Positions 46,909 through 57,824 of a stretch of 64,000 nt of DNA are shown here, in pieces (positions within the stretch are counted from its first letter, which is position 1; the number at the start of each line of letters is the position of its first letter). The notes under the pieces were generated by a model, which did not search any database, was not told where the DNA came from, and was given only the letters and a program-made list of their open reading frames with translations. The translations under genes and the position numbers were made by a program. Origin of the DNA: Calothrix sp. NIES-3974 (GTDB lineage: Bacteria; Cyanobacteriota; Cyanobacteriia; Cyanobacteriales; Nostocaceae); NCBI RefSeq assembly GCF_002368395.1, contig NZ_AP018254.1:2232001-2296000 (forward strand), written 5' to 3'.

Positions 46909-46985
46909 GGATGTTTTAAAAGTCGATTTTAATACTTGAATTATCGTTTTTGGTAATAGGAAGAGACGCGACATGTCGCGTCTCT
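46909..46985. repeat. Dispersed repeat with GAGACG palindrome, inverted copy at 56383-56462
   Basis: GGATGTTTTAAAAGTCGATT..AATACTTGAATTATCGTTTTTGG.. leads into the perfect 24-bp palindrome AGAGACGCGACA/TGTCGCGTCTCT (46962-46985). The same block, with only a handful of differences, lies in reverse orientation at 56383-56462. Confidence 0.85.
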
Positions 46986-47135
46986 GCAGGGAATAGTTTT
47001 AAGCTTTTCAAAAGACCCAAAAAAATTACAAATGCCAGATTTTGAAGTTTGATATACCCATGTATTTGCACTTTTTTTCAGCCAAAATAGCCTCAACAGC
47101 TTACCATATATAAAGTCTAACTATTTTTCAGCAAG

Positions 47136-47222
47136 CCCTACGTAGCTTGCTTCCCGCGTAGCGGGTATTACAAATTACGTACGCGAAGCGTTGCCGCAGG
47201 CTATTACGAATTATTAATTACC
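47136..47222. repeat. CCCGCGTAGCGGG repeat, third copy
   Basis: GCCCTACGTAGCTTGCTTCC, then CGCGTAGCGGGTATTACAAATTACG..GCCGCAGGCTATTACG, matching the units at 31676-31812. It ends just before the trmO start. Confidence 0.8.
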
Positions 47223-47232
47223 CCTGAATATA

Positions 47233-47802
47233 ATGCCGAAGTTACCACCAAAAGACTATATCCAAGCGGTTAATTTTCCCGAACAAATCACGATACGTCC
47301 CATCGGGGTGATCCATTCCCCCTACAAGGAACGACATGGAACCCCGCGACAATCCCAATTACGGTATGCACCTCCATCCTACCAACCCGCGATCGCACGG
47401 GTAGAATTATTTGCAGACATAGTTCCTACCCTTGCTCTCAAGGATTTGGATGGGTTTGAGTATATTTGGTTAATTACCTGGTTACACCTGAATTTTAGTT
47501 GGAATCCGACGGTGATTCTTCCCCGTGGTCCCCGTGTCCGTCGGGGAACTTTAGCAACTCGCGCTCCTCACCGTCCGAATCCCATTGGGTTAAGTGCGGT
47601 GAGGTTACGCAAAATTGAGGATTTATCCATTGAGGTGGAGGGAATTGATTTATTGGATCAAACTCCCGTACTTGATATTAAACCCTATGTTGCCTATTGT
47701 GATGCCTTTCCAGATGCAAAATGTGGTTATGTGAGTGACATGGAAGCATCCCAAACCCATGAGGAGGATATATTTGGAACCCACCGACCCCAACCAAGCT
47801 AA
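47233..47802 (+). CDS. trmO: tRNA (t6A37) N6-methyltransferase TrmO
   Basis: Protein of 189 residues of the TsaA/YaeB (TrmO) family. Signature motifs IRPIGVIHSPYKERHGTPRQ, FEYIWLITWLHLNF, RGTLATRAPHRPNPIGLSAV and LLDQTPVLDIKPYVAYCDAF are all present. The enzyme methylates t6A at position 37 of certain tRNAs with S-adenosylmethionine. It is a single gene, with the upstream spacer occupied by dispersed repeats. Confidence 0.95.
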   Translation: MPKLPPKDYIQAVNFPEQITIRPIGVIHSPYKERHGTPRQSQLRYAPPSYQPAIARVELFADIVPTLALKDLDGFEYIWLITWLHLNFSWNPTVILPRGPRVRRGTLATRAPHRPNPIGLSAVRLRKIEDLSIEVEGIDLLDQTPVLDIKPYVAYCDAFPDAKCGYVSDMEASQTHEEDIFGTHRPQPS

Positions 47803-48026
47803 TGGTCATCGAAGCTATGAATTTATTGCCATATCTAGGGTCTGCGGAAAGGTTGAGACGTGGCAATACTACGTCTCATGTTCTGAATGTGTTGCCAACA
47901 TTTTTGGAATCGGTACAATCCAAAATTCAAAATCCAAAATTATTTGCCTAAATAGGGAACTTTTCGACTGTATCAAACTTCTATAAACCTGGGGAAAATA
48001 GATTTTCCCCAAGAGAGGTTAAGAGT

Positions 48027-48539
48027 ATGAGAACTAACGTTTTCGTAGCCTCCACACTAGTCGCTACATCCATTCTTCTTTGCACTAGTATCGCCCATGC
48101 ACAACCAGCAGGTATGGATGGTAATTATATCGGTGCTGGTATCTCTGCTGGAACAACTCGCGACACAGTTAGAGACGAAGGCGAAGTTTTTGGAGGCAAT
48201 ATTCAAGGGAGATTCGTGATTCCGCAAACACCTGTATCTGTCAGGGGTGCAGTTTTGTTTGGTGGTGATGCCACGGCGATTGTACCAACTGTAACTTATG
48301 ATGTACCTGTCGGGAAAAATACTAACTTGTATGTTGGTGGTGGTTATTCCTTTATTACCTCGAATGGTCAACATACCCAGTTAGGTAATCGGGATGCTGC
48401 GGTTGTAACGTTAGGTGCAGAATCTGAAGTTAGTCGAAATGTCATCATCTATGGAGATGCGAAATGGGCTATTGATGCCTACGAAAATAGTAATGGGGAT
48501 GCTTTGAGTTTCCAAACAGGTGTGGGTTTGCGTTTTTGA
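48027..48539 (+). CDS. Secreted beta-barrel-like protein, unknown
   Basis: Protein of 170 residues with a clean signal peptide (1-25, ending AHAQ). The mature part has alternating beta strands and Gly/Asn turns (GNYIGAGISAGTTRD, NLYVGGGYSFITSN, VVTLGAESEVS) and ends in FQTGVGLRF, a C-terminal Phe typical of outer-membrane barrels. AGAGGTTAAGAGT precedes the ATG. It is similar in style to the protein at 33748-34143. An 8-stranded outer-membrane barrel is the best guess. Confidence 0.75.
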   Translation: MRTNVFVASTLVATSILLCTSIAHAQPAGMDGNYIGAGISAGTTRDTVRDEGEVFGGNIQGRFVIPQTPVSVRGAVLFGGDATAIVPTVTYDVPVGKNTNLYVGGGYSFITSNGQHTQLGNRDAAVVTLGAESEVSRNVIIYGDAKWAIDAYENSNGDALSFQTGVGLRF

Positions 48540-48854
48540 AGGTAGAATTTGAATTTATCCTAGGTTCGTAGCAGCTTTTCTTGCTCAAATTTCACTCGCT
48601 CAAATTTCAGAGGAGAAAGCCCGGATTTCTCACAAATTCCTCAAACTTTTAGGGAGTAGGGAGTGGGGAATTTTTGTGAAATCCTATCGCAATTCGATTT
48701 AAATAGTGAAAAATTGCCTGCCGTTGACTGGTGACTGTTAACTGTCAACCGTTAACGACCCTATATGTAAGATTTCACAAATCCCCCTCAGACTGCGGTA
48801 TAACCACTACTTACAAAGTCAATCCAAAATCTAAAATCTAAAATCCAAAATCCT
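48540..48854. other. Gene-free spacer with repeats
   Basis: Carries a GGATTTCTCACAAATTCCTC-like motif (48620-48645), GACTGTTAACTGTCAACCGTTAAC (48730-48755) and a (AAATCYA)n heptamer run (48826-48853). Confidence 0.5.
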
Positions 48855-49112
48855 ATGATTTACTTAACACTCTTCTTCGTTTTATTATTTGGATTACCAG
48901 CACAAGCCCAGTATCCTCAAGAAGTGATCAATCCTATCCTTCGTCCCCAGGAAAATGATTTTTTTCAACAGGGGAAACAAAAGTTTGAGCAAGAAATTCA
49001 ATTATTGTTGAGAAAAAAAGATTCTCCAGCAGAACAAATTCTCAACGTTAATCCAGATATTAAGCCAATTCAAGAACAATTAGCACCACTGGAAATGAAT
49101 TTTCCTCGCTAG
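48855..49112 (+). CDS. Small secreted protein, unknown
   Basis: Protein of 85 residues with a signal peptide (1-19, ending AQAQ) and a polar, helical mature part (PQENDFFQQGKQKFEQEIQLLLRKKDSP). No family recognised. The start ATG at 48855 is the only one that keeps the signal peptide. Upstream is a heptamer repeat. Confidence 0.6.
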   Translation: MIYLTLFFVLLFGLPAQAQYPQEVINPILRPQENDFFQQGKQKFEQEIQLLLRKKDSPAEQILNVNPDIKPIQEQLAPLEMNFPR

Positions 49113-49126
49113 GGTCGTCTGTATAG

Positions 49127-49301
49127 GGAGTAGGGAGTAGAAGAAAAATCAATCCGTTACTCAAGACTTACAACCAACTCGTGAGGAATCCAGGTTTAAT
49201 TGGGGTAGGAAACAGAACAGAGAGGAATCAACAGGGTTCGGAAAAGAAAATTCGTAAATCCAAAATAATTATAGTTAGAGACGCGATACATCACGTCTCT
49301 A
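49127..49301. repeat. Dispersed block plus GAGACG palindrome
   Basis: Bases 49127-49195 resemble the blocks at 27113-27180 and 28811-28915 (TTACTCAAGACTTACAACCA, then ACTCGTGAGGAATCCAGGT). A palindrome TAGAGACGCGATACATCACG, then TCTCTA lies at 49276-49301. Confidence 0.6.
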
Positions 49302-49459
49302 CATTCCCGAAATCACAATGTGATACCATTGTGAATTTTGGATTGTGAAGTATTTGCTGTATAGACTTTTCACCCTTCCATCCGTCGCAACCATTTTTCA
49401 AATACTATGATTCTTTCCGACTCCCAACTCCCCCTATTTTCAAGCTGGACAAAGTTTAA

Positions 49460-50383
49460 ATGAATACTCTGCGACAATGCCAAGATTTTCAGCAACTAAT
49501 AGATGCATCTCCAGTCTTTGCCAAATTATTATGGCAAGCGACATTTGCACCCAAAGACACACTTACCGGACTTTCACTGAGCGATCGCAATCCCAGGGTC
49601 ATCGAACAATTATTACCCTTTTTTGACTGGATTTATCATCACTATTTTCGCGTCACCACCGATGGCTGGGAACATGTCCCCCAGACAGGTAAATTACTCA
49701 TGATTGGTTCCCATAACGGTGGATTAGCAGCACCAGATGCAGTCATGACCACCTATGCTTGGTTTCGTCGTTTTGGTACAGAACGTTTAGCCTATGCACT
49801 GATGGAACCAAAAATTTGGCAGATATTTCCTGGAGTTGCTCGGTTAGCTACCCAAGTTGGTACAATCCAAGCACATTCCCATATCGCCATCAAAGCCCTA
49901 CGGCAAAATGCAGCTCTCTTGATTTATCCTGGAGGTGTACAGGATGTCTTCCGTCCCCACTCCCTACGCCATCAAATATGTTTCTTTGGCAATAAAGGAT
50001 TTATCAAATTAGCACTCAGGGAAGAAACTCCTATCATCCCCATTATTTCCCGTGGCGCTCACGACACCCTAATTATCCTAGCAGATTTATATCCTCACTT
50101 AAGTCAACTTCATCGCTGGGGAATGCCTTGGTTCCTCGGAATCGATCCCGGTACATTTCCCATATATCTAGGCTTACCTTGGGGACTCGCAATCGGACCT
50201 TTACCGAACATTCCCCTACCCGTACAAATTCATCTGCGTGTTTGTCCCCCCATCATCTTTGAAAAGTACGGTGATGACGCATCCCATGATGTAGATTATG
50301 TTCAATCCTGCTATCTACAAGTATGTCAAACAATGCAGCAAGCATTAGATCAATTACTACAAGAAACCGTCGCTGGAAAATAG
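49460..50383 (+). CDS. Lysophospholipid acyltransferase-family protein
   Basis: Protein of 307 residues of the PlsC/LPLAT superfamily. The conserved segment GKLLMIGSHNGGLAAPDAVM corresponds to the active-site His-x4-Asp region, here HNGGLAAPD with more residues between His and Asp than HxxxxD in PlsC. LLIYPGGVQDVFRP supplies the second motif. The N-terminal 70 residues are an extra helical region. It is more like the DGAT/LPLAT-like subgroup than PlsC itself. It probably acylates a lipid on the membrane. It is a single gene; a palindrome follows it. Confidence 0.85.
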   Translation: MNTLRQCQDFQQLIDASPVFAKLLWQATFAPKDTLTGLSLSDRNPRVIEQLLPFFDWIYHHYFRVTTDGWEHVPQTGKLLMIGSHNGGLAAPDAVMTTYAWFRRFGTERLAYALMEPKIWQIFPGVARLATQVGTIQAHSHIAIKALRQNAALLIYPGGVQDVFRPHSLRHQICFFGNKGFIKLALREETPIIPIISRGAHDTLIILADLYPHLSQLHRWGMPWFLGIDPGTFPIYLGLPWGLAIGPLPNIPLPVQIHLRVCPPIIFEKYGDDASHDVDYVQSCYLQVCQTMQQALDQLLQETVAGK

Positions 50384-50388
50384 GGATT

Positions 50389-50416
50389 GTAGAGACGTGA
50401 GATATCGCGTCTCTAC
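50389..50416. repeat. Palindrome, GAGACG family (TGAGATATCG core)
   Basis: GTAGAGACGTGAGATATCGC, then GTCTCTAC, six bases past the acyltransferase stop codon. The core is GAGATATCGC, with one mismatch in the arms. Confidence 0.75.
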
Positions 50417-50528
50417 ACAGGGCAAAATTTTCAATTCATGTTTGTATACAGCAACACCGAATGGGGATGGTGTGTCAAAATCGAAATAATGGATATATTT
50501 TCCTATTATCCCATATTAATTTAGATGA

Positions 50529-50610
50529 GAAAAGGCACGTAGTAGCGCAAAGAGCGCCTTTTCCGTAAAGTCTTTTCGTGGCTAAAGCCACAACTACAGA
50601 CCCCTCAAAA
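50529..50610. repeat. Fold-back repeat shared with 21035-21112
   Basis: AGGCACGTAGTAGCGCAAAG, then AGCGCC..CTTTTCGTGGCTAAAGCCACAACTACAGACCCCTCAAAA. The TTCGTGGCTAAAGCCAC part is itself a hairpin. Confidence 0.55.
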
Positions 50611-50655
50611 TTAATGGGACAAAGCACTACTCCCTCATCCCCACTCCCTTCATAA

Positions 50656-51849
50656 TCATATTTCCGTCCAACGGTCTTGGGGTAAAAATACTCGCTCAGT
50701 GGAAATAGGAGCAACTGGTTCTGTTAAAGTAAAATTCCCCTCAACAATCCAGTTTTTTAATTCAATTGCTACTTGTCTCGATAAATATATACTTGCCAAA
50801 GGTGCAGTCCGGACAGTTTTCCCTTCAATGGTAATTTTACCTGTTTTCAACTGAGCATAGCTCACCAACCCAAAGGTCGGACGAACGCGACGAGGAATGG
50901 AAAAATCAACAATTGGTGCAACTATTTCTCGATCCCTGACTGCGCAATTAACCACTACTTCTTCATGTAAAACCGGTAGAGCGATACCAACACCTAACAT
51001 CAAGGAAGGACCATAATTTTTAAAGTAACAACCCCTCACCCAGCGAGCATCCATTGTTTTCGCATCACCAATTAGGGCTAGTGTAGCCGCAGGACCAACT
51101 GGAGTCCGATTCTCTAAGCGTTTTTGTAAGGGAAAATGCTGGGTTCCTTCCCAACTAATATAACCAATTCCTCCACCAAGAAAAATCCTTGTACCGATAC
51201 CAATTAACTGTAAATCAGGGTCATTGAATAAAGGGGAAATCTCTCCTGGGTTAGAATAAACCGCATTTCCTAGTCGAGGCTGCAAAGCTCCTAAATAGGT
51301 AAACAGTGTCCGTTCTCCACCGTTAACACCAACAATAAAATTTTGGTACAAATTACGAGGATTGAATAAATAAAACTGATTAATCGTATCGCGAGTAATA
51401 GTTGTTTCAAAACTAGCACGGGGATAACAATCAGTAACTTGTCCTTGGGCACGTAATTGGATCGGTTTACCAGCAATCAAATCCTCGATGATATGGCCAC
51501 CCCCACGGATAATATTCGTTGGATTTTCGTTTCCCCATATCTCCTCATTTTCAGCAATTTCACTGACACTCGTCGCCCCTAAGTATAAATCTACTGCCCC
51601 AAAACCAGAATAGGCTGGTACACCATCAAACCAAGCACGGCGGATTTTAATCGGGGGGTCTGTATGCCCCAAGTTAATAATTGCACCACTAGACTCCATC
51701 GGTTCAAAAGTCCCCGTAGTAATCACATCAACCTGTTGGGTGACTTTTTTGATCCCAATTTCATCTATGAGGGCTTTGACCTCCTCAACAGTGAAAACAA
51801 CTGCACGTTGAGTCAGTATTTTTTCATTGATTTCAGTTATAGTTCGCAT
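50656..51849 (-). CDS. Homocysteine biosynthesis protein (HcyBio/DUF39 family)
   Basis: Protein of 397 residues. Motifs of the DUF39/homocysteine biosynthesis family are clear: GTFEPMESSGAIINLGHTDPPIK, YLGATSVSE, RGGGHIIEDLI, GTRIFLGGGIGYISWEGTQH, DAKTMDARWVRGC and GVGIALPVLHEEVV. In methanogens and other microbes the family makes homocysteine from aspartate semialdehyde with sulphide; this role in cyanobacteria is inferred. The frame is open to 51960, but translation is assigned to the ATG at 51849 (MRTITEINEKI), where the family sequence begins. No ferredoxin or NIL domain is fused. Confidence 0.92.
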   Translation of the reverse strand: MRTITEINEKILTQRAVVFTVEEVKALIDEIGIKKVTQQVDVITTGTFEPMESSGAIINLGHTDPPIKIRRAWFDGVPAYSGFGAVDLYLGATSVSEIAENEEIWGNENPTNIIRGGGHIIEDLIAGKPIQLRAQGQVTDCYPRASFETTITRDTINQFYLFNPRNLYQNFIVGVNGGERTLFTYLGALQPRLGNAVYSNPGEISPLFNDPDLQLIGIGTRIFLGGGIGYISWEGTQHFPLQKRLENRTPVGPAATLALIGDAKTMDARWVRGCYFKNYGPSLMLGVGIALPVLHEEVVVNCAVRDREIVAPIVDFSIPRRVRPTFGLVSYAQLKTGKITIEGKTVRTAPLASIYLSRQVAIELKNWIVEGNFTLTEPVAPISTERVFLPQDRWTEI

Positions 51850-52454
51850 CTGGCAGGGAAATGGAAGCAAGGAGTACTTAATCACAGGTGACACAGGGAA
51901 GCAAGAGGTTTCTCTGTCCCTTTGCCATAATCTTCTGTGTTTGAAAATCTCCCATCTCAAAAGATAAAGAGATATTTGCTACATGGAAAAATTATCCGGA
52001 AATTTGTTGTTACATAGAGAATGAGTAGGCAAAATCCAGTATTGATACTGAATGGCGGATCAGCAAAATCAAATGGTATGGTATTGCTGAATTGATTGCA
52101 CCAGCAGTCTATCTGACCAAGACTCAAGTGTAAATGGCACTACCACCAAAATCCTAATTGACAAAATTTAAAAAGCCAATCTGGCAAGCTTTTTGCTGGA
52201 TTTAGGTGTTATGTTTATTTTTGTTATGGGGTACAAATTAGTATAGACAGGATTTACGCACGGAATGCCTATTTACTCCATAATAATCAGGAAGTAATCT
52301 CAAAGCCTGATTTCTTCCCTACGCAGTTTGCTTCCTGCGTCACGGCTTTACCCTGTAAGGCGTTTCCCCAGACTAGCCACGCTACGCGTGTCTATGTCAG
52401 AGGTGCATAAATTCAAGTAGAACCAAAGCTTTTTCATGTATAAGGAGATTCTGA
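51850..52454. other. Gene-free spacer with repeat
   Basis: No gene. Bases 52318-52395 are a diverged TACGCAG/TGCTTCCTGCG repeat (compare 31676 and 47136). The AAGGAG site at 52441-52446 belongs to the next gene. Confidence 0.5.
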
Positions 52455-52901
52455 ATGGGACTTGCTGATGCTCTGAATGACCCTAATAAAAAACAGATGA
52501 TTGTGGATGACTGCATGAAGTTAATCGATGAATTAGTTGCTTCCCAATCGGGACTGGGTGGTATGGGTTTAAAAGCTAGTTATGCAGCTGTGAATGGGGT
52601 CAAACCAGGTTATGTTGCCGGAGCTTTAGGAAGACTGTTGCCGGAAGCCCTACCAGCATTAGACCCGATTTGGAATCAGGGTTTGCAAGCAGGAGATCCA
52701 GTTGCCTATCTAACCGAAAATAGTTCGGAAGCGGCAGATGCCCTATTAGTCGTCACCGATAAAAGAATTGAGAATGCGCAAAATGGTGTGGTCAAAGGAA
52801 CCTACGGCAAGCTACGCAATTCTGCGAAAAAGTACGTACAGCAGATCATTCCTGGTTTAGCACAAAGTATCGCTAATCATACAGACGCAAGTCTGGTTTA
52901 G
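52455..52901 (+). CDS. DUF6918-type small protein
   Basis: Protein of 148 residues, soluble and mostly helical: MGLADALNDPNKK, GLKASYAAVNGVKPGYVAGALGRLLPE and LVVTDKRIENAQNG. The pattern matches DUF6918-type proteins (adjacent L, D, P and KPG motifs). Function unknown. AAGGAG lies 7 bases before the ATG. It is a single gene with a long spacer after it. Confidence 0.7.
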   Translation: MGLADALNDPNKKQMIVDDCMKLIDELVASQSGLGGMGLKASYAAVNGVKPGYVAGALGRLLPEALPALDPIWNQGLQAGDPVAYLTENSSEAADALLVVTDKRIENAQNGVVKGTYGKLRNSAKKYVQQIIPGLAQSIANHTDASLV

Positions 52902-53818
52902 TTTGGTACAGGGGCAACAGGGGAAATGGTTGATAATCCTAAAATATTTAGGTTTTGCGGTAAAAGTCTTTGAGGGGGAATAGGGAATATTTTTAACCCC
53001 ACCATTCCACTTTTTCCCGACTCAAAAAGTGAAAAATGCCGGATTTTTCAGCCTGATAACCTATTTTGTCGCAAAAGTGCGACAAAATACCCTCAAAAGC
53101 TTCAGCAAGCCCTAGTTAGGGATAAATTCAAATCCTATCTTCTGTTGCTCCTTCCCCATTGTCTGATGATTGATTAGTTTTTTAAATCTGCAAAAAGGCA
53201 AAATTCTACAAGACCTCGCTGCTTCGGCTTATTGACAAAAAAATCGGGGTTATTCTCAATATTAATGATTCTATTCTCAATTTTTTAACGTAATCATCAT
53301 ACTTTGAGAACCGATAATTGACATCTTGACAAATCGCGGATATCATAAAGTATAATGCCGCCGGAGCTACGTAAACAAAAAAACTTAAAAATAACCGGGT
53401 CTGGTGTTACGGGTAGCGCGAATGATATAGGTAACGGAGAACATTTTTTACATGTATTTCTCACCATGACTTGAAAGTAAGTAGGTAGGCATAAATAAAC
53501 CAAACGGTGTAGAGAGAAATAAATAAAGTTGAAAATCTTGCGATCGCTATCTTGCGGGAAGGCTCTGTCTAGATTCCACTTCTCTTCATTTGTTGCGGAC
53601 AGAGTGAGAAATTTTTCTACCCACTTACTTAGGGAGTCAGAAGAAATCATACGGCTGCTCCCTGCTTCCAGTCTGAATTATTGGAAATTCTGTATACTTA
53701 TGTACCAGACACATAAGATTCATCAAAATTTGCATATTTTCTAAGTTAGCATATTGTGAACTTTCCCAAAAATCGTCACAATAGAATAAACAAAAGTAAG
53801 GTACTATCTCCATTAATG
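52902..53818. other. Gene-free spacer with a strong hairpin
   Basis: No supported gene. Bases 53062-53073 (TATTTTGTCGCA) and 53078-53089 (TGCGACAAAATA) form a perfect 12-bp stem with a 4-base loop. It is followed by CTTCAGCAAGCCCTA, a phrase also near 47130. A 117-codon minus-strand frame at 53297-53650 has no motif. The 3' part probably holds the thiC promoter. Confidence 0.55.
53062..53089. repeat. Perfect 12-bp hairpin
   Basis: TATTTTGTCGCA and TGCGACAAAATA separated by AAAG, about 160 bases past the DUF6918 gene. It may be a terminator or part of a dispersed repeat. Confidence 0.65.
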
Positions 53819-55380
<1,562 letters not shown>

Positions 55381-55416
55381 TGGTCATTTTCATTGGTTTT
55401 GAGGGGGTGAAATAAT

Positions 55417-55450
55417 GTTGACTGTTGACTGTTAACTGTTGACAGTCAAC
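55417..55450. repeat. TTGACTG tandem repeat and hairpin
   Basis: GTTGACTGT occurs at 55417 and 55424 (7-base spacing) and can pair with ACAGTCAAC (55442-55450). It lies between convergent thiC and the exosortase-associated gene, and could end both transcripts. Confidence 0.6.
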
Positions 55451-55478
55451 ATAAATCTCAAATCTCGAATGGTACAGT

Positions 55479-56174
55479 TTACAACTTGCCATCCATCAAA
55501 GCTAGTTGAACTTTTTCACCCAGGGATTTCACCTTTTCCCACTCGCGATCGCTTTGCCCCAGTTGTTCCATTGGTACTACAATACTAACTGCTGTCCAAG
55601 GAACTCTTTGTTTACGTAATTGGGCTGCTTGGTCGGCCATAAACCATTTTAAGGGTGATGGATTACCATTTCCTTGCCAAGCGTACCACTGCAATACCGC
55701 AAAGGTTTCTGTTTTGGTTGCACCGCGAAAAAATCTGGCTTGAACTGTGAATGGTTGTTCAGATGCTGGTGAAACTGTAAACTCTACATGACGAAATTGA
55801 GCCACTTTCCAACCCATGTAACTATCAATATCCACCCATTCGACTTGAGGTTGTTTGCGTTCATCATTCTGGGGAAGTAATTGTAATAATACTGGGGTCT
55901 GATCACTTTGACTTTGGATTTTTTGTAGCACCCATCTTTGTTGACCAATTTGACTTACATTTTTTTCCAGAGTTCGCCAACCGGGTATTTCCAAACCAGT
56001 TTTATATAGCTGTCGTAACTGTCTAATTGTGGCTATAGCTGGAGGTTGTTTCCACTCCCATTTTCCACCCATGTAACCTGGTACAGCACCGATTATCAGT
56101 AAAGCGCTTAAGAGTAGGAGTACGGCTATTTTGGGGAAAAGGGGTTGTTTAAGGGTTTTGGTGATAGAAAGCAT
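55479..56174 (-). CDS. Cyanoexosortase-associated protein
   Basis: Protein of 231 residues with one N-terminal membrane helix (about 14-32) and an extracytoplasmic domain. The region after the helix (GAVPGYMGGKWEWKQPPAIA, LRQLYKTGLEIPGWRTLEKN, VEWVDIDSYMGWKVAQFR) matches the style of the small proteins that accompany cyanoexosortases. It is on the same strand as the exosortase, 461 bases downstream. Its role is unknown, but the pairing suggests the two act together. The B-type partner family is the more likely assignment. Confidence 0.8.
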   Translation of the reverse strand: MLSITKTLKQPLFPKIAVLLLLSALLIIGAVPGYMGGKWEWKQPPAIATIRQLRQLYKTGLEIPGWRTLEKNVSQIGQQRWVLQKIQSQSDQTPVLLQLLPQNDERKQPQVEWVDIDSYMGWKVAQFRHVEFTVSPASEQPFTVQARFFRGATKTETFAVLQWYAWQGNGNPSPLKWFMADQAAQLRKQRVPWTAVSIVVPMEQLGQSDREWEKVKSLGEKVQLALMDGKL

Positions 56175-56185
56175 TTTAGTAAATA

Positions 56186-56246
56186 ATTTGTAATTCGTAA
56201 TTCGTAATTCGTAATTCGTAATTCTTAATTTGTAATTCGTAATTTT
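56186..56246. repeat. Heptanucleotide repeat (GTAATTC)n, STRR type
   Basis: About eight units of GTAATTC or variants (GTAATTT, TTAATTT). It follows the start of the exosortase-associated gene on the upstream side and is typical of filamentous cyanobacterial STRRs. Confidence 0.9.
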
Positions 56247-56382
56247 TCCTGTGAGAGTTAAATATATTTCAGTTGCTTAGGAACGGCTGTCAACCGATTC
56301 CTTAGAGGTTGTTTTCAAGTATTAATTATTACTACGTCCTGACTCTGGACAAGGGGTTATAAAGCTGATTTTTCCTTCGAGA

Positions 56383-56462
56383 GTACAGACGCGACATGTT
56401 GCGTCTCTCCCTATTCCAAAAACGATAATTCAAGTATTACAATCGACTTTTAAAACATCCTC
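56383..56462. repeat. Inverted copy of the 46909-46985 repeat, with palindrome
   Basis: TACAGACGCGACATGTTGCG, then TCTC is a member of the GAGACG palindrome family. It is joined to the AATCGACTTTTAAAACATCC block, which is the reverse complement of the one at 46909. The two stretches differ at only a few positions. Confidence 0.85.
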
Positions 56463-56635
56463 TTAGTAGTCCAGCACATAAGTTATGAGGGTTTTGAGTG
56501 TTTGCTCTAGCTTCACAGAAGCTATGATCTGAAGGCGCTATACCCCCAGGGTTATCCTAGACTAGGGTGGTTACGTGCTTTTTTTTACCCATCTCACCCA
56601 TCAAAATTAGTGTGGTGGAGTACAGATGTAAAATG

Positions 56636-57511
56636 TTATATTCCTCCTGACTCCCGACGGGAAAAGTAATTGTCGAGTTTATTCAAAACGGGAATCAGCA
56701 GTAATAGCATACAGGCTGAATACATATCACCTCCCCAACTATCGTGTAACCAGACAAATAATCCATCCTTCCCTGTACCGTGGAAGTACGTAAGTAAAGT
56801 GTTGCGGATAATATTCGCAGTTACACTCATCACCGCAGCAAGGGAGAGGAACCAAATAATTGTTTTTCGGGATGCGATCGCACCAGTCCAGTACAACAGC
56901 ATCAAGGCGACATACTGGGTGGTAAACAACATTTTTAGTCCAGCACAATAGGGAGCAACTTCCACAACCCTTCCACCGACAAAAATATAAATACCCTCAA
57001 CACTGACATTCATACCCAATTGCACCAAAATAAATCCAGCGCAACCAGCGATAAAACTTTGTAGGGGTAGGGTAAAAGGTGTAAGTAAATAGGGAATAGA
57101 ATTGGGTGTTGCTAAAAATACTAGTAGTAATGGGAATCGATGTAATCTAAATCCTGGCATACCCTTTACCCACAGGCAAAATCCCGTCAAAATTACCGGT
57201 AAAGATAAATTTACCCACTCACTGACTCCGGTTAAATAAAACACTCCACCAATAACCAGGAGAACAGCACCCAGGGGATGAATTTGGTTGGGAAGACGTT
57301 GCCATTTTTTGCGATTTGTCCACGCAATGTAGGCTGCAAAGGGAAAACCGATCAATCCGTGACTGAAGTATTCATGTTCGATGCTGATACTTTTTTTTAT
57401 CCAACCGTCACACCAGTGAATTAACACAGGTGCATACAGGAGCGCAAATACTCCTAACAGGGAAAGATTTGTCCAGTGGAAAGGGTAATTTTTTGCTGGT
57501 GATGAAGTCAT
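56636..57511 (-). CDS. Cyanoexosortase (probably B type)
   Basis: Protein of 291 residues with about eight membrane helices. The three catalytic positions of exosortases are present: Cys189 (VAPYCAGLKML), Arg236 (ANIIRNTLL) and His256 (VWLHDSWGG). It is expected to cleave PEP-CTERM-type sorting tails and attach or release exoproteins, often alongside exopolysaccharide genes. HEYFSHGLIGFPF and the associated protein downstream point to the B-type cyanoexosortase, but A type cannot be excluded. No PEP-CTERM substrate is in the window. The gene follows an aminotransferase on the same strand. Confidence 0.88.
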   Translation of the reverse strand: MTSSPAKNYPFHWTNLSLLGVFALLYAPVLIHWCDGWIKKSISIEHEYFSHGLIGFPFAAYIAWTNRKKWQRLPNQIHPLGAVLLVIGGVFYLTGVSEWVNLSLPVILTGFCLWVKGMPGFRLHRFPLLLVFLATPNSIPYLLTPFTLPLQSFIAGCAGFILVQLGMNVSVEGIYIFVGGRVVEVAPYCAGLKMLFTTQYVALMLLYWTGAIASRKTIIWFLSLAAVMSVTANIIRNTLLTYFHGTGKDGLFVWLHDSWGGDMYSACMLLLLIPVLNKLDNYFSRRESGGI

Positions 57512-57530
57512 GGTTTGGAGGGAGTAGAGG

Positions 57531-57558
57531 GTAGAGACGCGACATGTTACGTCTGTAC
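57531..57558. repeat. Palindrome, GAGACG family (CGACATGTTA core)
   Basis: GTAGAGACGCGACATGTTAC, then GTCTGTAC, just upstream of the exosortase start. The rest of 57559-57824 is AT-rich without a gene. Confidence 0.75.
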
Positions 57559-57824
57559 GGGAGTGGGGAGTAGGAATAATTTATTTACATGGTTTAGTTA
57601 TGTCCAAACTACATGGGAAATTTACCAGTAAACACGTAAATAATCATTTTTGCGTAATAAATTACTCATATTTTTGATGTTTTTTAGTTGTTCTTTTTAA
57701 TAGACTTAATTCGTTAGATATTGATTTCCATAAGTCCCTGCTGGGTAATAACCTAGTCAAGTGATGGGAAAATACTGAGTTAAATTTCTTTTTTAATTAT
57801 CCAAGGTACAAGACCCCTTTTTTT

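Noticed and set aside
53297-53650. 117-codon minus-strand frame in the spacer before thiC
   Set aside because: No motif, poor composition and no ribosome binding site.
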